From: Phlebotomus papatasi
Lineage: Eukaryota; Arthropoda; Insecta; Diptera; Psychodidae
Assembly (NCBI RefSeq): GCF_024763615.1
Contig: NC_077222.1
Location: 111,881,417 to 111,945,416, forward strand
Reading direction: 5' to 3'
Length of the DNA: 64,000 nucleotides
In this document: positions 57,183 through 64,000 of the stretch, in pieces
Numbering within the stretch: the stretch's first letter is position 1
How the letters are laid out: the number at the start of each line of letters is the position of its first letter
Notes under the pieces: generated by a model
What the model saw: only the letters and a program-made list of their open reading frames with translations
Databases searched by the model: none
Told to the model about the DNA's origin: nothing
Translations under genes and position numbers: made by a program

Positions 57183-58014
57183 CTACAATTCAGTCTTCAC
57201 GCTGACGGTAGACTTAAAGGCTGCCAGGATGTTTAGTCGATGTTCAAGAAGCTGTTTCTTACCATCAGACAATTTCTTCCCCTGCAGACTCTTTACACGC
57301 TCCCTTTCAGTGGTCAGGAAGTCAACTCCCTTCTCCAGAACTCTTTGCATAATTGCAATATACATTTTCCCAGAATTCTCCTCACCATTGAACTTCTTCT
57401 CTTCTACTTGAGCTTCCTGCAGTACTTCTTGCGCTTCCTTCTCGCCTCTGGTTAAAGCCTCCATAAACCGACCAGCTAGACGGTCAAACTCCTCAAGACA
57501 TCCTGCTAATCCAATGTACAAATTGCTATGTTCCCTCACGAAGCTCTTAATATTGTCCACAGTTACCGGAAGATCTATCAAGTAGTTTCGAAAATTAAGC
57601 ATATTTTTTCCTAAAAGCTTCCTCCCCGTTTCCCCTAATCCACTCACCTGCAGGATAGTCTATCCACTTATTAGGAGCCAATCTATTAATTAGTTTAATG
57701 GCTGGGAAATCCTTCTCTGTCACTTGATAGAGCTTTCCCAATTCAGCATTGTCCTTGTCTCCGTAGTCCTTAATACCTACCAATCCCACAAGCAGATCAT
57801 TCACTTCGGCCACATCTTGTGCAAAGCTGGAAAATGCCTCATGCTTGTCTCCATAGGGATAGGCCACGTCAAACTTTACGAGAGTGAACGGAAATCGGGG
57901 GATTAACTTGTCGAAGGTGAGTTCATCCAATTCAACACACCCCTTGCAAGCCTCCGCCACTTTTAGTAACGCCCCAGCCAGCAAGACACTCAGTACAAGA
58001 GTCTTGAGCAGCAT
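57183..58014 (-). CDS. wbl: Windbeutel / ERp29-type ER protein
   Basis: Exons 57648-58014 and 57183-57574, phase 1, 252 residues. A signal peptide (MLLKTLVLSVLLAGALLKVAEA) is followed by a thioredoxin-fold domain (CKGCVELDELTFDKLIPRF; LVKFDVAYPYGDKHEAF; LYQVTEKDFPAIKLI). An all-helical ERp29 C-terminal domain follows (FVREHSNLYIGLAGCLEEF; GKKLSDGKKQLLEHRLNIL). The end is KTEL, an ER-retention variant. Drosophila Windbeutel is an ER chaperone needed for Pipe export in dorsoventral patterning. The CxxC here is CKGC at the mature N-terminus. An acceptor 36 bases earlier would add 12 in-frame residues but implies a 37-bp intron, so I chose the later one (57575). Confidence 0.92.
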
Positions 58015-59306
58015 TTTAAGCACTGGACAGAGACTTTTGTCGGGGAATTCACAGATTAATCCACAAGACAACAAAAGAGATGCCGGCGTGTCAAGCAAAA
58101 ACACCAGAAATTACGAGAAAAACATACAACAGAGTGAAGTTGCGTGAGGTTTACGGGAGATTTTTGAATTCGAATTAAGGGAAAGTCAGGATAACGAACT
58201 TTCCCGGAATCCAAATGACCCAAGTAACATAATATTGTTTTTGCCGAATCTAATTATCCAAAAATCCCCGAAGGCAGAATTATAAAATAAAAAATATATT
58301 GCATTAAGGTAAGTCTCAAAAATATTTTTTAACCAAGATTATTTATTGTATATAAAATAATAATTGGTAATTTGCATTTTTCCCTCAGGGACTAACAAAA
58401 AGAATCACCAATATGTAAAAAACATTTTTTGTGTTTTGAAGACATTTTATTCATTTTTCAAAAAAACAGAAATTTCATGTTTGCTACAAAGAATCTGTAA
58501 AAATGGGATGAAATCTACCCAAAAAGTGCCGGAAAATTGTTTTATAGAAGCAAAAGTGATTGGACATAGTTTTTTTAAGTTGCCAAAAACAAACACCGTT
58601 AGAATAAATTTTCGTGATTTTTTTTCTGCGAATTTGATTTTTTTTAATATAGAAAAAAGTTCCAGTCGTGATTTCTCAATTGATTAATAGGAAAGAAAAT
58701 TCGCATTTAACTGAAAAAAACAGGGAAAAGATTTTTTTTTAAACTCACATCTCACATCGATATTATCAAGTTCGTCCTTCAGCATCAGAAGAATCTCCAG
58801 AAGATGATTTTTATTTCAATCGTTTCAGAGACAAATCCACATTCTTCCACGTTGAAGGTTGAACAATTTTTGCTGTTGTTGTTGAGAAGAGCAAAGGAGA
58901 ATTTATCGTTTTCTTTCTTTTTTTTTTAATTAGATTTATCTCCTGCAGCGAATCCCACTGAATCTTGGGCATCTCTTTCTCTTCCCCCATCGGGAGCTAT
59001 CTTTTTGGAGGAGGCATTGTCAACATCTCCACAATCCAGATCTCTCTCATTATCTCCAATTGTTCCCAGAATTCAGCAGTCTTCATCTTCTCTCGCTCAA
59101 AGTCATCTCACTGCGATAGTTCTTGTCATCATGTGATACACATTTTGGTAGTCAACATTCATTAGCTGCGCGTAAATTCATGTTTCTCTCTTTCTCTTTC
59201 TTCCTTCACTATTAGGGCTCAGTTGTGTTTTTCCTCAAATTGCTGTATTAAACCACGACCATTGTAGAAATCCTTGATCTTCTGCTCCGGCTCCATGAGC
59301 TCATTA
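58015..59306. other. Intergenic region between windbeutel and Upf1
   Basis: Both flanking genes are on the minus strand, so this 1.3 kb holds the Upf1 3' untranslated region on the right and the windbeutel promoter on the left. The part at about 58200-58740 is AT-rich without recognisable content. A GC-richer stretch at about 58740-59300 is likely Upf1 3' UTR. No gene is seen. Confidence 0.5.
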
Positions 59307-62300
59307 TCAGTAGGGTTGCGTATACTGACTATTGGTTCCGCCGAAGTTCATTCTATCAGCTCCCTGACTCTGTAATATAAAAAAAATTACATTTTCATCG
59401 AGAATTTGAATAAAAACAAATTTTCTAAAGATGCTATAGCCATTTCATTCCTCATATACATGAGGATTAGCCAAGATTTAGCTCATCGTGTTTATCTGAG
59501 GAATGTTCTCTGGAAATGGTTTGCGAAATAGCCTACTGGATCTTGTTGAGTTTGCCAAAAGGATGTTTAACAAAATTTTACAATTTTTTTTTGTATGGAA
59601 AAGAATCCTTTTGACAAAACTTTTTCTTCTGTAGAGTATGATTAAAAATGTAAGGTACTCACATGGAGATAGTCTTGACTGAGAATTCCATCCATTTGAC
59701 TCTGGTAGTCTCCCATGTAGTCTTGTGAGAGATCCCCGGGCTGTGACAAGCAGAAGCCAGGTTGACTCATACCCTGGGACATGCCTTGGGTTAGAGGTCC
59801 GCCCTGACTGGCATTGCGAGGTTTAGAGCTTCGAGCCGAACTTCCAATGGCCGATGGACCAGTTGGACCATTTGGAAGTCCCTTCCTGCGTCCTTGCTTG
59901 GCCGCCTGAATGGCCTGTTGATGCTGATAGAATCTCGGTGGGATGTTGGTCATGTTCATGAACATCCCCACGGGCACTGGCATATTGTTCATCGCTGCCC
60001 TCTCAGGGCTGATGTAGCTAATGGAATCATGAGTCCGGGAGAACATATCAACTTGAGCATTCCTAGGGCCACTTCCTATGGCTCCAAATCCAATTGGTGG
60101 CTGCTGTGACTGCTGGAATTGATTCATGCCATATGAACTAGATTTGTCATAGATTGATCCAGCTACCATGGCATCCTTGGCATCGTACATGACGTTGGAC
60201 ATAAAGTGCGAGCCTGGATTGAGGGTATTGATAATCTTCTTGGGTTTGGCAAATTGAATCAAGGACTCCTTGAGATTGTTCAAAGAGCCTTCGACGAGCA
60301 CCTTCTTCTCTTTATAGAAATTGAGAAGATGATTCCAGAGTGGTTGCTTGGAGAGAACCTTAGGGTTTCCGACGATGATTATGCCATATCTAGCACGTGT
60401 TAAGGCTACATTGAGACGCCTTGGATCATTGAGAAAACCAATTCCTTCATGTTCATTCGATCTTACGCAGGACATTATAATGAAGTCCTTTTCACGCCCC
60501 TGGAACGCATCTACGCTTGCGATCTCGATTTCCTGATAGAGTTTGGAATGGAGACTGCCCTGGTACTGCATGTACTGGACAAGATAGGCCCGTTGACCTT
60601 CATACGGAGTGATAATTCCAATTTGATCTGGGCGAATTCCTGCCTTCAAAAATCTCGTTGTTATCTTCTCGACATTCGACGCTTCCGTACGATTTAAGTA
60701 TGACGTTCCAGAACCAGCCAACTCTTCAGCTCCTTGCGTTACCAGGAAGAACATCGGGCGATCCGGTTGTGGCCATGGGAATTCCACCTTGTACTTCCTC
60801 TCATCGGCACAAACTCCATTCTGAAGACTTCCTTCGTAGAAGAAATTCGACGGGAACTGCGATAATTCTGGATGCATTCTATACTGAACTTCCAGGCGAA
60901 ATGGTCGAATTCCCAGAACTACAAGCCTCTCAAACAAACTTTGCGACAAGCCAGCTTTTGCAGCTTTCTTGCACATCACAACTGGTCCCAGTTGACAATG
61001 ATCTCCCACAAGGATAAGTTGCTTAGCTCCCAACACCACGGGAACCATACATTCCGGTTCCGTTGACTGCATACTCTCATCAATTAAGATGGAATTGAAC
61101 TTGATTCTGGCCAAACGAGGATCACCAGCTCCAACGCAAGTGCAGCAAATCACGTCAGCCGCTTCAAGAAGTTCCCGTTCAGCAGCCTTTTTCAGCGTTC
61201 TGTATCTCTTCTCATCGGATGAACTCAATTCTCCCGTCTCATCCTTCAAGAGCTGTAGTTTTTGCAATTCCAGATTGCTCTCCATGTTCCTGATTTGATT
61301 GTGGAGCGCCAAGAAACTCACTGGAGAATCAATAGCTTCGCGACTCTTAGCACAAACTCGTACTACTTTCAGGTTGGTCCTGTGGATCTTTTCCGTCAAC
61401 TGATCTACTGCTGTATTAGATGGAGCACAGACAAGGACCGGACCACCATTTTGACGTACTAGTTGATAAACGATCGTCGCACTAGTCACCGTCTTTCCCG
61501 TTCCCGGTGGACCCTGAATTAGACTTAATGGACGCTGAACGGCATGCTTAACTGCATACACCTGCGATCTGTTCAAGTCGGGCAAATTGGGAGCACTGAA
61601 GTGCTTCGGGAGGTTTGTACAGCGAAATGTAACCTCATCTGATCCGTCATGGCGACCGTGGCCAAGAAGACGTGAGTAGATGTAGTTGGAAACTGAATTG
61701 TCGTCCACAGCGAACTTTCTCAATGCCATTTGCATTCGATCAAATGACGTACCCTTCCAGATAAAGTCCACAGAGAAGTTGGACGTGCACTCAGTCGGAG
61801 CTTGCAAACTATTCTTTAACTCCAAGCCAACATCTTCACCATAGTTGTCTGGCACTTTGATCACGTGCCCAACCCCAAACCAAGGCTTGTGTAGCTCTCC
61901 AACATAACGAAGCTTAAGTTCATCTCCATGCATCAACTTCATATCTCCATCGCTCTTGGCAAGGGTGAAGTATGCAATGGTCTTTTTGTTAAGACCAACG
62001 TCCCAGCGAACCTAAATAATTTTTATTGGAAATGTAACAGGAACAGAAAAAGGTAAGCTCTTGTATTGGAAATATTAATTTAAAATCAGATACAGTAAAA
62101 TAAAATCTAGGTAAATTTGAACGGATTTCAATTGGATATGAATCTGCAAAACCAGGAAAGAACCGGTAATTGTTTTTTTTCGATATGGAATTGTAATTAT
62201 TTTACTCCTAAATAATTTCAGGAATTATTTTGAAATGAATTTTGAATCGGATTATATAGGTTATGAATCGTTATCGATAAAATCGAATTTCTCTTGATAA

Positions 62301-63392
62301 TTACCAAATTACTAACTATAAGGATGTTTAATTAAATAAATCTAGGATATTTTTTTGTAGGAGCTTAATTAATTTCTGACCTAATATATTTTTGATCAAA
62401 AAATCATGAAATTGGTTTACTGCAAGTGTTACGGTCTGGAAAGGGTTAATTGTGGTGCTTAAAGTTAATATGGATAAAACAGAGGATGTGTTCCATTTTC
62501 ACTCTAAAAGCTTCACAAATTAATATGATTACCAGAATGTCTCGTAAAAATAAAACGAAAACCATTGTCATGTGCGTTAATTGCTAAATCTTTGAAAAAA
62601 AAATTGGATAAGAGAATCTTTTAAGTGCCTTACCTCAATGTTTTCTTGAGTCTGGGACTCCTTCAGACGTTTATCGTAGTCCGCCTCGAGTTTAACTAGT
62701 GGCCCAAAGACATTCTGGTACTGATATCCATCGTCGTAACGCAACTGAACCTGAGCGGGCTCCTTATCAATTCCCGGCTTCTCGAGATCCTGAAAAGTTG
62801 CTTCCACGTTGTCCTTCCATAATTCTTCTAACTTGTTGATTTGAGCCGCTGAAATCTGCCTGGCTCGCATCTGTTCCTGTTCCGTGGGCACTTTGACCAG
62901 CCACGACAGGAAGCAGCGATCGGAAATTAGCGGCTTCCACTGCTCCTGATCCCAATTCATGTCCTTCAGGCTGTTCTGAGCAGCACATGGCTGGCGACAG
63001 AGCAACACAACCACAGAATCAGCTTTGGCCGGGATGAAGCCCAGAACAAAGACATTTCGGACACCACAGGAATAGCACTCGAGGACAGTTTCGCCCAGGG
63101 GCCCATCACTATGCAAAGTGACCTCACGATGCTTGGCCCGGACTAAGTGGTTGACAATGTGTGATCCGGAAGTGCTTCCACGTCCATTGCAGAACCACTT
63201 CTTGCAGATGTTGCACATGACCACAGTACTTGGCTCATGAATGCCACAGTATTTACAGGCATGAGCTGGAAGGTCCTGGTTTGATGAAAGAAAGGCGTCG
63301 TCGTCTTCCTCCTCAAATTGCAAGTCACTTATTCCACCCACCAAGGCAGACACCTTGGTGCCCATTTCCAAGCGCTTCCCAAATCCATTTAC
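59307..63392 (-). CDS. Upf1: Upf1 / RENT1 RNA helicase (5' end missing)
   Basis: Three exons are visible: 62634-63392, 59663-62011 and 59307-59369. They encode about 1,056 residues in frame. The first begins VNGFGKRLE behind an acceptor, so roughly 60 N-terminal residues lie in an exon I cannot find before 64000. The Cys/His-rich UPF2-binding domain is intact (CKYCGIHEP, CNICKKWFCNGRG, CYSCG, CRQPC). Superfamily 1 helicase motifs are all present: GPPGTGKT, the DE of ILIDESMQSTEPE, VGDHCQLGP, VEVQYRMHP (here LEVQYRMHP), ASVDAFQGREKDF and VALTRARYG. The C-terminus is rich in SQ/TQ (LTQGMSQGMSQ, CLSQPGDLSQDY), the expected SMG1 phosphorylation sites. Family knowledge: central ATPase of nonsense-mediated mRNA decay, cytoplasmic. 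Confidence 0.95.
62012..62633 (-). other. Upf1 intron with partial TTAA-type MITE
   Basis: A 622-bp AT-rich intron. The part at about 62355-62449 resembles the right end of the TTAA MITE at 33129-33368 (GGTCTGGAAAGGGTTAA against GGTCCGGAAAGAGTTAA, preceded by similar AATTAATT...TTTTTGAT words). A matching left end is not found, so this copy is probably truncated. Confidence 0.45.
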
Positions 63393-64000
63393 CTGAACAC
63401 ACATTAAAAATAATTTTAAATTTTTGAGGATAACGCTAAATGATTAAGCCCAAGTGATGAATTAGTAGGGAAACATAAGACAAATTATTTTCTCTCCTGA
63501 CTTATAAATCTTCACAATGCTCTAAGCCAGACTTGTCGAGAGACGGTTTTAGTGAGAAACTGTTGGAAAAGTAGTTTAATTATTATTTTGATTGTAATTT
63601 TCCTAAGCCGTCTCTCGACTTAAGCTGTAGATGTAGCTAGCACGTAAGTCTCGGGAAGTTCCTCGGCCGGTGGTTAGAAATAGTCGGATGATTTTTCCCT
63701 TGTTTACCTATGTCGTATAGTTAAGAGAGTTAACTTGGGAAGAAATTTGAAAGGAGGACGAATGTAGAATAGATTTTTTTTGGTATGAAATTAGGAAGTA
63801 GTGAAGACATCGGAGCACTACCGATCTAGTCAAAAAACATCCTTGTCACAAGGAGTATCACTCATATTAAGCATTTCGGAGATTATACACCCTAAACAAA
63901 TGGGAACTTGAGCTCTTTTGTCGTGTTTAGTAGTCATACTTCCGGCTTACTGCTAATCTTTATTATAATGCAAAATTTTATCAAGCAGAACAGGAGATTC
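63393..64000 (-). other. Upf1 upstream intron, window edge
   Basis: Probably an intron, since the exon ending at 63392 starts with a splice acceptor. A short inverted repeat pairs GTCGAGAGACGG near 63536 with its complement near 63610. I found no candidate first coding exon; it should lie beyond the window. Confidence 0.5.

Noticed and set aside
57611..57647. 37-bp intron in windbeutel using the earlier acceptor
   Set aside because: It is shorter than a normal insect intron, and the later acceptor gives a better family match (YPAG then DLPVTVDN).
63531..63627. Inverted repeat around GTCGAGAGACGG
   Set aside because: The arms are only about 20-25 bp with no target duplication, too little to call an element.
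1..64000. CRISPR arrays, bacterial operons, prophage or viral genes
   Set aside because: The regular repeats found are coding units without spacers or are MITEs. All confident genes are spliced animal genes.

Overview
This 64 kb window is insect nuclear DNA, most likely from a dipteran. The evidence is spliced genes with GT-AG introns, AT-rich intergenic DNA full of short inverted-repeat elements, and dipteran gene content such as a windbeutel/ERp29 protein and a fly-type cyclin J. A nematoceran such as a sand fly is a guess; no species marker is visible. All identifications come from reading motifs by eye. No database search was run.

Layout. 1-4.7 kb is gene-free and holds a SINE plus several foldback MITEs. 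From 4.7 to 22.2 kb lies a housekeeping block: PCGF3/l(3)73Ah (-), cyclin J (-), TRAPPC2/sedlin (+), ABCF2 (-), and a large ELYS/MEL-28 nuclear-pore gene (-) of six exons. From 22.8 to 32 kb lies the most unusual part: three consecutive plus-strand genes for secreted proteins of unknown family. Each has a short signal-peptide exon, a phase-2 intron, a furin-type RxKR site early in the second exon, Cys-x-Cys motifs and a TATA/initiator promoter. The middle gene encodes about 2,094 residues, most of them 23 near-identical 75-76 residue His/Pro/Glu/Lys/Tyr-rich repeats. From 32.2 to 38.7 kb (-) lies a four-exon, four-pass membrane protein resembling TMEM221. From 38.7 to 49.1 kb is a mostly gene-free stretch with several MITEs and one weak two-exon microprotein candidate. 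From 49.1 to 63.4 kb lies a second housekeeping block: ubiquilin (-) head-to-head with Cdk7 (+), windbeutel/ERp29 (-), and Upf1 (-), whose first coding exon is not found in the window.

How the genes relate. The conserved genes act in unrelated core processes: Polycomb silencing, cell cycle, ER-Golgi trafficking, translation, nuclear pore assembly, protein quality control, transcription/CAK, ER folding and nonsense-mediated decay. They appear to be neighbours by chance. Two gene pairs are close head-to-head (ELYS/secreted gene A, 677 bp; ubiquilin/Cdk7, 311 bp). The secreted trio looks like a local tandem family, probably co-expressed in one secretory tissue. The extreme repeat gene in the trio is the best candidate for an undescribed system.
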